The notes under the pieces were generated by a model that was given only the letters and a program-made list of their open reading frames with translations, was not told where the DNA came from and made no database searches. 64,000 nt of DNA from Brasenia schreberi. Its lineage: Eukaryota > Streptophyta > Magnoliopsida > Nymphaeales > Cabombaceae. Within the stretch, counting starts at the first letter, position 1. The number at the start of each line of letters is the position of its first letter. Positions 24,801-53,499 of this stretch are shown piece after piece. The stretch spans positions 10,621,001-10,685,000 of the forward strand of contig JAYKKT010000059.1 of NCBI GenBank assembly GCA_036023115.1, written 5' to 3'. Position numbers and translations under genes: made by a program.

Positions 24801-27423
24801 TTTAATTTTTATGTCCTCTAAAGTAATCAAATGATCAAACTTACATTTCATATATTCTGTCTTTATTCTACTAAGTCGGAGGCCTTTGCTTTCTAATGCT
24901 TCTCTCCATAGTTCCAATTTTCTATTAACTTTTTCCTTGGACTCTTCCACTAACACAATGTCATATGTAAATAACATACACCAAGGCACTTTATCTTGAA
25001 TATGTTTTATTAACTCATCAATCACCATTATAAATAAGTATGGACTTAAAGTTGATCCTTAATGTAACCCAATATTAACTTCAAAGAAGTCTGTCATTCC
25101 TTCATGAGTCCTCACACATGTTTTTGCACCATCTTACATGTCTCTTATAAGGTTAATGTATGTCAATGGGATACCTCTTTTTTTCAAGGTTCTCCAAAGA
25201 ACCTCCCTCTGAACCCTATCAAGCACAAATTATATTCAAAACCTCTTCTCCTAACATTAATTTCAATGTCATGATTCGGTCACCATATCATTGTATGTCT
25301 ACTACACTATCCTTTAAATATTTATTTATGATAATACCAACTCTGGTTCGAGCCTTTTCCTTACCTGAGTACCATAATTTAAAACCTCTATCCTCTATCT
25401 CCTTTGCTTTTTCTCCAACCCACTTTGTCTCTTGTAAACATAGAATATGAATCTTTATCCGAATTATAGTATCTACCACCTCCATTAGCTTACCGGATAA
25501 TGTTACAATTTTTCAAGAACCAATATGAATCTTATTATCAAAGGGAGATGATTTGTTTAGGAGGAGATTTAAATGGACATGTCGGTAAAGAGGCATTAGG
25601 ATATCAAGGGATCATGGAAACTTTGGTTATGGGGATATAGGACTAGCTTCCTGACCCCCTGCTTCCATCCATGTAAAAAATGCGGAGACCCTTTTTGTAA
25701 ATTATTCATTACATTCTGGCAGCAATGTAGTGGGACTATATTCTTTATCCACACCCATCCATGATGTGGGAATTCTCTGCAATTGATTCACTACATCTGG
25801 ACGAAAATGTAGTGACCATTGCTTACTTAAAATTATATCATTGCTTTGGGGCGTCCCCACCTAGCGACGCGCTGCAGAGCCCGAATGCAGTGATAAGTTG
25901 GTTGTCGGAAGCCAAACACAACCCTCCTCCTTTATCCGAGCTTGGGACCGGCAATGCAAGGGTGATCCCTTACATTGGCGGAGTTAATGTCGACTCACAG
26001 TATAGTGATTTATTGGTAGAACGATTCCCTTCAGTCCGATGATGCTGTGAAGATAAAATATGCATGAGGTTATAATGACCTTGGACGAGAGAGGAACAAA
26101 CGAGAAGCAGTAGACTATGACAGTATGTATATGCAAATTGATAGGTGGTTCAGATAACGAGGTCATTATGTGCATGTTTCCAAGTCAGTTTTTTTCGAAT
26201 GACAGCATGGGGCTTTTTTTAGTTCAATGGTAGGATGAAGCCTAACATACATGCACGGCCCAGGAATTGAACTCACCACCTACGAGGGAGAGTCAGAGAG
26301 CCCTACCAGTTGAGCGAATGCTCTCCGTGCACAGCATGTGGCTTTTTCGAAAAAAGAAAAATCCTTCTCTGTCGGACCTTGAGGTTGTTGCTTATATTTT
26401 GCTTTCTGTTCCAACTCTTTTGTTAGGAAAGTAGTATCACTAGCACTGCCCCAAAGCTCATCATTGAACCTCCAAAGGTTGTTAAGGAATTGGAGTATCA
26501 GAATCCTATAGAATATGAAGAGACGCCAGAGCAACCACCTGCAAAGCCTGCCATGACTAAACCTCCTAAAACTGTAGCTTCTCCTCCACTTGTGGATCTC
26601 CTGGTGTGCTCACTATCAATATTTCAAATTTGTTGATATTCCACCGATTTTCATGCTTAACTGATATCGACACTCTGATACTTGGAGCAGGGAACGGATG
26701 ACGCAAATCAGGGAGCATCAGAACTTGATGAGAGAAATGCATTAGCAATCACCACCATCCCATCTGGTGTATTTCCTCACATGTTCCTATGAATTTTATC
26801 CTATATATACTCGTTTCTTTGGGTGCTGACTTGTCGCATATCTGAGTGCAGAAAGTTTGTCGAATAGCCAAGCTGTGCCTGATCTAAGTAATGATGCTAC
26901 TGGCTGGGAGCTTGCACTTGTAAATGCTCCAACTTCTAGTGGAAGTGCTGCAACAGAAGGCAAATTGGTAAGGACAAATTTCCCCAAGGTGTTTTCTCAG
27001 CTTCCTTCCTTATTGTTCTATTGTTATGGTTCACTTGGAAGCTTCACACTTAACTTCCGAGTATATGGTTCACTTATGTCAGGCTGGAGGATTAGACAGA
27101 CTTACATTAGACAGCTTATACGATGATGCAATCTCAAGGACTAACCAGAATGGAAGCTACCATATGGGACAGCTGTGCCAAATCTCTTTGAATACGCCCA
27201 ATCCACATATGATCCGTTTCATGCCTTTAACGGGATTGCGTCTCCAGCAGGTGTGCAAATGGCAACTATGCCTTACCAGCAACAGTTGTTCTTTGCACAG
27301 CAGCAACAATCACAGCAGAACATGATAGGTCAGCAACTTGCTAACAATCCATTTGGCAACCCATATTGAGGCATGGGTTCTAATTACCAGCAACCTCATA
27401 ATCCTTACACTGGATATATTTGA
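9843..27423 (+). CDS. Clathrin assembly protein, AP180/CALM type with ANTH domain
   Basis: Endocytic adaptor that binds PI(4,5)P2 through its N-terminal ANTH domain and recruits clathrin. Coding exons: 9843-9944, 10020-10089, 10271-10368, 17506-17647, 17756-17856, 22703-22786, 22904-22954, 23025-23090, 23167-23232, 23328-23408, 23514-23591, 26427-26603, 26691-26766, 26852-26967 and 27083 to about 27423. All have GT/AG borders and matching phases, giving 436 codons before the last exon. The start [20 protein letters not shown], then KEEDVAI-type [20 protein letters not shown] and [13 protein letters not shown], are ANTH hallmarks. The C-terminal part has [29 protein letters not shown] and an NNPFGNP clathrin/EH-type motif. 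It most resembles, from memory, Arabidopsis At5g35200. The last exon has a one-base frameshift near 27163-27173 and an in-frame TGA at 27367 in the ancestral frame, so the NPF tail may be lost. Introns 3, 5 and 11 hold RTE LINEs. Confidence 0.9.
11361..13536 (+). pseudogene. Broken RT protein of RTE copy B
   Basis: Open pieces at 11361-11714, 11742-12116, 12369-12686, 12769-13116 and 13162-13434 together cover the linker and reverse transcriptase up to [18 protein letters not shown] domain A is visible as [12 protein letters not shown]. Domain C reads LFADCIVL, with the second catalytic Asp of FADD changed to Cys. Five or more frameshifts and stops separate the pieces. It lies in sense orientation with the host gene. 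Confidence 0.85.
13537..13828 (+). repeat. 5' LTR of the gene-capturing element
   Basis: It starts TGTTGAGAATATATG and ends TTTCAACA. A TATATAAG box at about 13657 is followed by a GAGAGAGAGGGGG stretch. The LTR would supply the promoter for the captured sequences. Confidence 0.95.
13829..13840 (+). other. Primer-binding site complementary to tRNA-iMet
   Basis: TGGTATCAGAGC follows the LTR end CA without spacer. It is the classic plant initiator-methionine tRNA primer site used by many copia and gypsy elements. Confidence 0.95.
13940..14322 (+). pseudogene. Captured protein disulfide isomerase piece: signal peptide and first thioredoxin domain
   Basis: From ATG at 13940 it reads [16 protein letters not shown], a PDI signal peptide. 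A one-base shift near 13985 changes frame. The new frame continues with a [17 protein letters not shown] region and the thioredoxin a-domain, including [21 protein letters not shown] with the CGHC active site at 14116-14127, [10 protein letters not shown] and [15 protein letters not shown]. It ends at KGPR near 14322, where BOR sequence begins. Both cysteines and the cis-proline loop are present. No intron interrupts it, so the source was spliced RNA. The start codon and catalytic frame are now disconnected. Confidence 0.93.
14161..14658 (+). CDS. Chimeric open frame: PDI segment fused to BOR transporter segment
   Basis: The first 54 codons are PDI ([20 protein letters not shown]...KGPR). About 100 codons of BOR transporter follow in the same frame, then a short out-of-frame profilin tail ending SIN-like at 14658. 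The open frame actually extends upstream through the CGHC site to about 13955, but 14161 is its first ATG. Whether it is translated is unknown. It lies within the LTR element and has no plant promoter of its own beyond the LTR. Confidence 0.5.
   Translation: MILKDHVPPIVLVKVDANEEANKLLATEYEVRGFPTLKILRNGGASIQEHKGPRLACYKQDWVADFRFKHRILALTTCIFFASTLLVIVFGEQLSKETDGRLSAVHTLASTALCGIIHSILGGQPLMILGVAEPTVLMYIYLYNFSKSRHELGERLGSKCQLPSI
14323..14620 (+). pseudogene. Captured BOR-type borate transporter piece
   Basis: The segment reads [11 protein letters not shown], then [46 protein letters not shown] and [18 protein letters not shown]. These are the first cytosolic and membrane segments of plant borate exporters of the BOR (SLC4-like) family, about residues 15-115 of a roughly 700-residue protein. 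It joins PDI at the shared Arg codon and runs into profilin near 14617-14622. There is no intron. The rest of the transporter is absent, so it cannot work as one. Confidence 0.92.
14618..14918 (+). pseudogene. Captured profilin cDNA piece, nearly complete, with a nonsense codon
   Basis: From [14 protein letters not shown] it follows plant profilin through [49 protein letters not shown] and GIYDEPITP, then [16 protein letters not shown]. It covers about residues 30-130 of a roughly 131-residue actin-binding protein. The Gly after PITP is replaced by a TGA at 14867-14869. The piece spans the places where plant profilin genes usually have their two introns, without any intron. An ATG at 14609 supplied by the junction opens an 86-codon frame. 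Confidence 0.93.
14917..15006 (+). pseudogene. Captured Deg/HtrA-type protease fragment
   Basis: About 30 codons read [18 protein letters not shown], then a [12 protein letters not shown] stretch. This is the segment just after the catalytic serine (GNSGGPLVN) of plant Deg proteases, closest from memory to the Deg14-type mitochondrial proteins. The junction with profilin falls in GAGCAGGACC, where the two genes share several bases. The catalytic serine itself is not included. Downstream the similarity stops at 15006. Confidence 0.8.
15029..15240 (+). repeat. Five degenerate 44-46-bp tandem repeats with PPR-like reading
   Basis: Units start near 15029, 15074, 15118, 15164 and 15208. In their own frames they read [48 protein letters not shown] and [12 protein letters not shown]. 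This pattern is the VFDEMPxRDVxxW signature of plant pentatricopeptide repeat proteins. The period is shorter than a real PPR (about 105 bp) and the frame shifts between units. It therefore looks like a short captured piece later multiplied by slippage. The PPR origin is inference. Confidence 0.6.
15241..15892 (+). other. Remaining interior of the gene-capturing element, origin unknown
   Basis: No protein motif was recognised in any frame. An imperfect direct repeat occurs near 15486-15545 and 15590-15645 (both with CACCATGT.AAGGG and AGTGTGTAT). This may be further captured UTR or original element sequence. Confidence 0.4.
15893..15907 (+). other. Polypurine tract of the gene-capturing element
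   Basis: AACTTGAGGGGGGG lies immediately before the 3' LTR start TGTTGAG. It is the usual plus-strand primer arrangement of plant copia elements. Confidence 0.9.
15908..16197 (+). repeat. 3' LTR of the gene-capturing element
   Basis: 290 bp from TGTTGAGAATATATG to ATTCCAACA, about 94% identical to the 5' LTR by eye. The TATATAAG box is at about 16027. TTAAC follows and completes the target duplication. Confidence 0.95.
16319..17505 (+). other. Intron 3 remainder of the clathrin-assembly gene
   Basis: AT-rich intron DNA ending in the acceptor CATTCTAG before GTTGCACTG at 17506. A short open frame at 17030-17284 has no motif. No further element was recognised. Confidence 0.6.
18347..18527 (-). 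mobile_element. Internally deleted RTE derivative (SINE-like), copy I
   Basis: About 181 bp in minus orientation. A head matching the RTE 5' end (GGTTCCAAGCCTGGATAAAGG...GTTAGGCTTCCGACAGCC) runs to ATTATGA and is joined to the RTE 3' end (TAGGGCTTTGTG...GGCTTAG and TTG tail). The flanks ACATGCTACCAT (18335-18346) and ACATGCTATCAT (18528-18539) look like a target duplication with one mismatch. Size and tail are like plant SINEs. The GGTTCCAAGCC word resembles a pol III B box, but no good A box was seen. Confidence 0.75.
18683..18719 (+). repeat. (TATG)n microsatellite, target of RTE copy E
   Basis: A short TA run passes into TATG repeats ending TATT at 18719. The last 16 bp, TATGTATGTATGTATT, are repeated after the RTE at 21992-22007 as its target duplication. 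Confidence 0.9.
18720..21991 (+). mobile_element. Full-length RTE-type LINE, copy E
   Basis: 3272 bp in intron 5 of the clathrin-assembly gene, in sense with it. The 5' end is AACTCCGCCCATGTAAGGGA and the 3' end is GGCTTAGTTGTTGTTGTTG. It is flanked by a 16-bp duplication of the TATG microsatellite. It is one of the copies that define the complete element: about 260 bp of 5' leader, one EN-RT ORF, a short 3' UTR and the TTG tail. Confidence 0.93.
18988..21890 (+). pseudogene. Broken EN-RT protein of RTE copy E
   Basis: The endonuclease begins near 19100 with [17 protein letters not shown], then LCLQETKW (metal-binding Glu) and [11 protein letters not shown] at about 19530-19560. Reverse transcriptase shows GVPxxW-type [13 protein letters not shown], a shifted [24 protein letters not shown] and LFADDIML with both catalytic aspartates (about 21188-21210). 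The C-terminus has [13 protein letters not shown]. Frameshifts and stops at several points (for example near 19380, 20270, 20575 and 20925) break it. Confidence 0.88.
22008..22702 (+). other. Intron 5 remainder
   Basis: AT-rich non-coding DNA ending at the acceptor CTCATCTCAG before exon 6. Short open frames here are antisense or microsatellite-derived. Nothing else is recognised. Confidence 0.6.
24322..25485 (-). pseudogene. Broken RT and endonuclease pieces of RTE copy F
   Basis: 25485-25288 gives endonuclease sequence ([24 protein letters not shown]). 25028-24537 gives the second half of RT, with LFTYDIVLV where FADD is expected, and the connection region. 24546-24322 gives [18 protein letters not shown] through [11 protein letters not shown]. 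The catalytic aspartate pair is damaged and the fingers/palm start is deleted. Confidence 0.8.
25539..25637 (+). repeat. Inverted 99-bp RTE segment inside copy F
   Basis: AGGGAGATGATTTGTTTAGG through GGTTATGGGGATATA is the plus-strand sense of the endonuclease region encoding [20 protein letters not shown]. All flanking RTE sequence in copy F is in minus orientation. It comes from the part deleted in this copy. Confidence 0.85.
26218..26330 (-). mobile_element. tRNA-derived SINE with target duplication
   Basis: Minus strand: GCACGGAGAGCATTCGCTCA ACTGG (A-box-like GCTCAACTGGTAGGGC), then GTGAGTTCAATTCCTGG (B-box-like), then a tail ending in A residues. The flanks ACAGCATGGGGCTTTTT (26202-26218) and ACAGCATGTGGCTTTTT (26331-26347) form a 17-bp duplication with one mismatch. 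It sits about 80 bp before exon 12. Confidence 0.75.
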
Positions 27424-27990
27424 ACCTTGTCGTTTCTTACCACAAAATTGTCCAAAGAAAAGATGGAAGGAGGTAATAGCTTGTGGTGATGGTGGTGTGA
27501 CATAGTATATGAATCAGTCTGCCATGCTCTGCCTTGTGAATAAATTACATTAGGAAAATATATTAGTGTCGATTCATCTTTGAAGGCATTTTATTGGGAA
27601 ATGAAGATGGGGAGAATGAATAAAGCTGCATTTGATCATGGGATACATAAACATCACTTCAGCGCAGATTGAAAGCAGCCCTTCTGTTTTACGGTCAGGG
27701 AAGGTGACAAGCGCTAAAAGTTGATTTTCTACAATACGGTGCTGCCCTCTTGGACAAATACCGTTACATATTTTTTAAATAAGTTTGGGGATCTTTTAAA
27801 CAAGACTTTAAATGGCACTTACGAAGAGTGCAAAGGGAATCGGATGAGGTCTTAACGTGAGGTACGTGAGCCTTTCCGGATTCTCCCAATCTCTGCTCAT
27901 GGAAGGGTTCATCTGGCATGCTTAAAGCCATGCATCTACAGAAAATTCTTGTGTAATTTGTATCAACTCAATGTTATCCACACATGCATT
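27424..27990 (+). other. Probable 3' UTR of the clathrin-assembly gene
   Basis: Mixed-composition DNA after the ancestral stop, with AATAAATTACATTAGG near 27540 and TGTAATTTGTATC near 27952 as possible 3'-end signals. No open frame with motifs. The end is approximate. Confidence 0.4.
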
Positions 27991-28240
27991 GGGCATGTTC
28001 ATATCCGGATTTATGGTTTGTCTTGGCTATTCTTCTGGAGGAAATTTTTTTTGGGAGTTCGATGGATGCTTCATAATCTTTTCTGCTAAATCTTGTGTTC
28101 GATTAACTGTTGATTTCATTCAAGTTCTTAGTTCCATAAGAAAGATGGAAAATAAAAAGAACATGACCCATTTCCCTCATAGAACAAGAACTTGTTTCCC
28201 TTAGCAGGACCCAGTACCCCTTTAGCGAGGGGATAAGGAT

Positions 28241-28314
28241 TTCTTCATGAGTTCTCACACAAGTTTTACAGTATCGTACGTATCTCTTATAAGATTTATA
28301 TATGGACTTGTACT
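28241..28314 (-). mobile_element. Short internal RTE fragment
   Basis: CTTCATGAGTTCTCACACAAG through CTCTTATAAGATTTATATATGG matches the RTE region encoding [21 protein letters not shown]. It is only about 74 bp, with no tail and no target duplication, so it is a remnant. Confidence 0.75.
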
Positions 28315-28337
28315 TGAAATAACTACCAAAACCAACA

Positions 28338-28460
28338 TTCAGGTCCCAGAGTGGTAGCTCAACAGCAGGGCACTCTGACGCCTTTGCCACAAGCGAGAGT
28401 TCGACTCCTGAAGGGTGCACATGTTCCATAGCCTCCCATTGTAACCAAAAATAACAACCA
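28338..28460 (+). mobile_element. tRNA-derived SINE-like copy
   Basis: GTGGTAGCTCAACAGCAGGG (A-box-like) and GAGAGTTCGACTCCTG (B-box-like) are spaced about 40 bp apart. A body ending GCCTCCCATTGTAACCAAAA follows. The end resembles that of the piece at 29500-29560. The target duplication is not clear. Confidence 0.55.
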
Positions 28461-29484
28461 AGTATAGTTCTCTTTCAAGATTTCGAAGCCTTTCTCCATC
28501 AGATTTATATGTCCAGAAATTTGAACTCATGATCTTCATTTGATGTTCTTTTCGAGTTCAACCTTGGCTAGGAGAGATGTGCCAGCAAGGTGCCTATTCT
28601 TAACCCCATCTGCCTAGTAAGAAAAACGCTAAAACATGATTGCTTAGTTAAGTTGAAATCTTACTTCCTGACAAATCAACGAAACATTCCTTTTTGTTCA
28701 AAACACTAAACTGGCGCATGTTCCTCTTAAACTCGAGCCTTATGAACTTTAAACCCACAGTGGCCAACCTGGCTTGAACCGGATCAGTCAGGTTCTTGTG
28801 GATTTTCGGATACTGGTGGTTTAGAATAAAAACAGTAAACCGTGTTAACCTTTAATAATATATTTCCAAAAGCATCAATGCTTTGAAAGGTCTTCAAGTC
28901 ATTTAGATCAACCCTTTCAATATTCACCATTAACTAGTTTAATGTTGGTTGGTAAGGTGCAAGGAGTTCAACAATGTAGCAGACAGCCAAATCATGTTTG
29001 AGACTGAACCGATGGAAATGAAAGAACAGTAGTGGCGAGCGAAGCAGCCCCAGCCATCCTTGTCCCCGTGAAGCCTTTCGCTGAAGATGGACAGTATGGT
29101 GCAGAGTGATTCGTTCTATGGTCACAGAGAAGGTGCAGGGCCGCGATGCTAAACAGAGAAGACGATGTGTTGCCACAACATAAAGCCTCAAATATGCTGG
29201 AAGGAAAAGATTACACATGATCTTGCGTTCTCTACGAGTTAAATGGTGACAGGACATAAAGCATGGTGGCAGATAAGAATCCAGACAGAAAAGTGCGGCG
29301 TAAGTCTGGGTTTTGGTTGCATGACTGTTCATTTTGCATCCGGATTAACCCTTGTAAAATATGTACTATAACATACAGCTCCAAATATGCTTCCAAAGAC
29401 CTTGATTACATCCAAACAAGCCAACTTCGATGGCATACGAAACAGTTACATACTAGGGGGCTCGACTGGCAGCAGACTTAACTT

Positions 29485-29560
29485 GTGAGATGATGGTCAT
29501 GAGGTCGCTGCGTGCATACTTGGCTTCAGCCTCCCCATTATAACCCCAAAAAAGAACATA
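29485..29560 (+). mobile_element. SINE 3' region fragment
   Basis: GCGTGCATACTTGGCTTCAGCCTCCCCATTATAACCCC parallels the 3' part of the SINE-like copies at 28338 and 52571 (GTGCATACCTAGCTTCAGCC). Its tRNA-like head is too diverged to define. Confidence 0.4.
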
Positions 29561-31499
29561 TGAAACAAGTTTGAAGGATTTGGGACCCGTTTGTTCTTCA
29601 TTCGTTATGCATGTCTCTAATTAGCTAATGACGCTAATACACCCGTTTTACAATAAAGGGTATGCCCATCATCCAAATGCGATTCCACAACCTTCCACCC
29701 TTGTTTTCTGACTTTTATCCATGGATAGAGTTCTTTCATCAATCAATTCTAAGTTTCTGAGTAAACAAAACTTCGTGAAAGCCCCTCCCTTGTTTCTTCT
29801 TACTGCAAGATAACAACATGAAAGCTCGGTTAAACGATCCATACATAAAAAATGGATACAAATAGAGCAATGGAAGTCAAGTTGAAGAAAAAGGGTCAAC
29901 TAAACCCGACTTGGCGAAGGATATTTTAGATGAAACCCCACCCAACCGTTTCTGACCAGCTCCAAGAATCTCAACCTTTGCCAAATTGAACATTATTCTC
30001 CACAATGCAGAATTGATTCTGAAGGTAAAAAATGGATACAGATAGAGCAATGGAAGCACAATACAATTCTTAGAAAGATGAATGCAATAAAACAGTTATC
30101 CAGATAATGGTTATACGGGATATAAAGTGGAAACCATAATCAATGCGTCAAGCTGAAACCAGAGACGAGAGATTCGAAACCAAGCCTTATCCCACACCAA
30201 GTTGGGAGGATTCATGGAAGAAAACCTGACCGAGTTCTACATGGCCGCTATTACCTATATGGTTCATGCTAATGGCAACACATAAGGCAAAACTTCCAAA
30301 CTTCTATAGTTGATAGGTTTGCTCGTTGCTCATGAAAATCTTTCTTTCTAAAGCTAGCCACTCACAAACTGACACAACCAACCTCCTTTGTTTAGGCTGG
30401 GTGAAACCCTCACATGCAGAGGGAAATATAGAGTACAAAGATAGTGGCCATGAAGGGTAACTGCCTTCACGAGTGAGTCTTCTCTCAGGGTTAAGACATG
30501 GCCAGTTGATAAACCAGTCCACCGGTTTGAATTGGAAGCATACCGGTTCTGACCAGAATGGGCAAAACCTGGGCATCCCATGTTAAGTTGCAGTTCCTCG
30601 TTCAAAACTGAAGGCTCAAAATGCCGGTATTGATCCCTTTTTATACGTTTCCTTTCATCCATTTTTCTTTTTACTTTGGTATTTTTTATTTTTGGTTCAA
30701 TCTGAAGCAGAAAGTTTCGAAATGTAATCAAAACCAGGTTGAACTTGATTCACTTACAGTTCATGGTTCTGAACAAACTGAAACCAGCGGTTTCAAATCA
30801 CCAAGTTCCGGTGCCATGTCTGCTCTAGAGGACTACACATTGAAGCTGCATGCCGCACGTAACACCCCAGAGATCTTCATCTCCATCTTGAGACAACTGA
30901 TACTGAATCTACATCCTCTGCTCTCTAACAATTACCCGATTTAATGCTAATTACTTGCATGAATCTACGACTGCAAACTTGGCAACAGGCTCTAAATTTG
31001 AGTAATAAACTTGGGATTTAACAAATACCTGATTAACAAGTAGATACCCGTATGCTAAAGGAGGCACCACAAAGCATACATGCAGCTTACTAACATGATC
31101 GGTCAATATTCCTTGAAACGTCCTTGACATAATACTAGTTAAATGAACGTTCAAAATAGATCGATGCAAAATCAAACACGAAAGAAGGATGGGTGTCCAG
31201 TGTGTGGGACATGAGCATGACGCCTTAGTAGAAGTGTCTATGTGAGTTCTTTTTTCCTCGTTTGAGTCTTCGGAAGAATCAAAAGAGATGATAAAGGACT
31301 AAAAGGAAAAAAATCCCAAACAAGTAACTTCAAAGAAGCTCATTGTGGAGAAAAAGTTTGACCATGTTTGCTGTTTCCTCACACCTCATCAAATATGAAT
31401 ACCAGTGCATTAGTTTTACACGGCCCCAATTATTCGTCTGAATATCAGACTGGGCCAACAACCATAGCTAAACAGCAGATACTGTGGGTAGGACATGGT
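29561..31499. other. Intergenic DNA and probable 3' UTR of the iminopeptidase gene
   Basis: No coding motif. A 30-bp direct repeat (AAAAAATGGATACA.ATAGAG...) occurs at 29847-29876 and 30027-30056, exactly 180 bp apart. CCGGTT/GGTTC-rich DNA at 30480-30810 resembles that at 940-1372. The stretch just below 31500 should contain the minus-strand 3' UTR. Confidence 0.4.
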
Positions 31500-51240
<19,741 letters not shown>

Positions 51241-52140
51241 CGCTACCCAATTCCTAATTTCGGTTCCTGGCTCGTTGATGCGTGTACCGGTTTTGTAATC
51301 AAAGACGCACCTAGGCGATACTGCAACGTATCGAATCTGTAAAAGGACAACGTATCCGATACTAGAACCAATATTTAATGCCGTTTGAATCGGCAGACTT
51401 ATAACATACACCAGAGGGGATTTCCTATTGGCACACCCTTTTTACTATTCTCATATTCGTTTTAAAATACCGAAATTACTCATCATTTTCCCTCTCCTCT
51501 CTTACAAAATTCTACCGATGGTCTCTCAACGGATCTCTTTACTCCGGTGATTAACATTTTATTTATTTTTAGTGTTATTGTATTCTTTGAACAATATATA
51601 CTCTTATGAATTTCACCAAAAAAGAAAAGAATCAAGAACAAGAAAAATAAAATCAATAATAAAAAAAAATAAAAAGAAGAACAATAACAACCATAAGAAT
51701 CAAGAACAAAAGAAAACAAGTCTCCTACCAATAGAGAGGCGTGCTTGTATGACCCCTCGAGTCAAAAACTTGACGTCATTTTTCATTTTGATTTCAGTTA
51801 AAAACAAAATCAATACATTAAATAAATGATAAAATATATCAAATCAATGGAATACCCCACCAAATGAGTAAAACCCTCTTTAAATCCGCTTCCTTCTCTC
51901 TTTTCTCTTTTATTCATTTTCTTCTTCTTTCTTTTTTCATTTTCTTCTTTTTTTAGTTGGATTTGAAACACTGAGATATTGGATGGTTCAATATCATGCA
52001 TTCGATCGAGTTTTGAGTCATGGGTCGGTGGAGAAAGGGTGTGGAATGATTGACGGTAAGGGAAAAATTGAAATCACAGCAAAAAAGATATGTGGATAGT
52101 AAAAAAGATGTGCGTGTATCAATTTTCGTACTAATCCTCA
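51241..52140 (-). promoter_or_regulatory. 5' flank of the iminopeptidase gene
   Basis: AT-rich DNA with A-rich (51620-51720) and TC-rich (51880-51955) tracts. The leader and promoter should lie here on the minus strand. No single TATA box can be assigned. Confidence 0.35.
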
Positions 52141-52141
52141 T

Positions 52142-52196
52142 ATATATATTTATCTATATTGATAGATAGATAGATAAATAGGTAGATAGATAGATC
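52142..52196 (+). repeat. (GATA)n-type microsatellite
   Basis: A TA run passes into imperfect GATA/TAGA repeats (GATAGATAGATAGATAAATAG and so on). Confidence 0.85.
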
Positions 52197-52570
52197 ATGA
52201 TAAGTTAGTAAGTTTTTATTATGAGTTTTATAACCTCATATAAATATTAAATTTGGAACGTGAATACAAAATAATAGGATGACATAATGCTCAGTCTTTA
52301 TTCAAACCCTAAATAAATAGAACCATAATTGATGCCGACTCAGTTCGGTTCTAACCATGCAACACTTTAGTCGGGTTTTCAAAATACCAAGAACCACGAA
52401 TAACATGGTATTACCTAAAGGAGCATGTACGTTTCATGTGTAAGCTGCATGGGGTTCTAAGTCTACCAATATTTCTTTTACTTACTTTTCAGAGGCGTAA
52501 AGTTTATCGCCTCAAGCTTCTGCATTCTTGATAAGAAACTAAAAAGCTCTTCACTAAGAAGAGATTAGAG

Positions 52571-52695
52571 CACTCAGGGTGTTAGCCCACTTGGTACGGC
52601 AATCGACTGACAACATAGATGCAGGTAGTGAGTTCAATTCCAGGGGTGTGCATACCTAGCTTCAGCCCCTCGTTTGGACCCAAAAGAAAAAGACA
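52571..52695 (+). mobile_element. tRNA-derived SINE-like copy
   Basis: GTTAGCCCACTTGGTACGG (A-box-like) and GTGAGTTCAATTCCAGGGG (B-box-like) at tRNA spacing. A body CATACCTAGCTTCAGCCCC follows, then an A-rich end near 52690. It has the same B box as the SINE at 26218. The target duplication is uncertain. Confidence 0.6.
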
Positions 52696-52943
52696 ATGAA
52701 ACACTCTAAATTGCGAATAAACACTAGAGCAATCGTGAGTTTATTAGTTAAATTGGGCTTTCATAAAAGTATGATACTTGACATACTCCAGGCTGCATGG
52801 GTTTAAACAGTTTCATAATGTGGAATTAGTTTGATAAGGTTAATGAATCAAAATTGGTAATCTAACAAGACAAAATGGAAAGAGCCATGAAAGAGCTATT
52901 TCTTCTTTTAGAGAGAGAGAGATGGATACTCTTATGCATCAAC

Positions 52944-53362
52944 TGTTACACATAAAGATGGTCATTCTCGGTAACCCTATCCGGTAATGGCTGGACTGGC
53001 CATCCAGTCTGTTACCAGAGATATGGGTTACAAGATAACAGTCAGGAGTAACCGCCGGACGGTTACCAGATTTTACGACAACCGTTCGAATTCATCTACT
53101 TAAAAGAGGGAAACCTAACGTGAAAAGCCAAGAGACAGTGAGCAGGCACTACTTTATAAATAGAGCAGTGCATAATACAGAAAGTGATATAAAAAAAAGA
53201 TACAAGAAAATGTTTCCCTTGAAAAACCGCTATTAGGAAACCTCAAAACATAGCAACCTCAATTTCTTCACTTACGCAGAGAAGACATCTGACATAGAGA
53301 AGCAAAGCTTTTTGGCAACCCAAAGCAAGAAGAAGAGTGCATCAGGTGACGCCAATTCTTCA
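52944..53362 (+). repeat. 5' LTR of copia-1
   Basis: Starts TGTTACACATAAAG and ends CAATTCTTCA. A CTTTATAAATAGAGCAG TATA box lies at about 53152. Confidence 0.92.
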
Positions 53363-53363
53363 C

Positions 53364-53375
53364 TGGTATCAGAGC
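53364..53375 (+). other. Primer-binding site of copia-1 (tRNA-iMet)
   Basis: TGGTATCAGAGC one base after the LTR end. Confidence 0.95.
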
Positions 53376-53499
53376 CTAACAAACCCTGCAAAAAAAATCA
53401 GAGAAGAAGAAGGGGAAGGTAAGCACCTATTCTAGAAAAAAAAAGAGAAAACGAGAGACAGAAGGGAAAAAGTAAAGAAAAGAGAGAGATCTCGACGGC

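Larger units (their letters stand above)
24184..25985 (-). mobile_element. Rearranged RTE LINE, copy F
   Basis: Both element ends are present in minus orientation: the CAACAACAACTAAGCC tail at 24184 and the 5' end GGGATCACCCTTGCATTGCC (reverse) near 25945-25980. The middle is missing, with RT domain A joined directly to the 5' endonuclease region at about 25220. A 99-bp piece of the missing part is re-inserted in the opposite direction at 25539-25637. It lies in intron 11 of the clathrin-assembly gene. No clear target duplication was found. Confidence 0.88.

Noticed and set aside
24184..25985. Target-site duplication for RTE copy F, and for copy G at 8808-9103
   Set aside because: The flanks were compared by eye and no convincing repeat was found, so none is reported.
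28338..28400. tRNA gene
   Set aside because: A- and B-box-like words are there, but no closing acceptor stem. Read as a SINE head.
28934..29332. 132-codon minus-strand open frame as a gene
   Set aside because: No motif, no splice context and no similarity recognised. Its composition is like the surrounding intergenic DNA.
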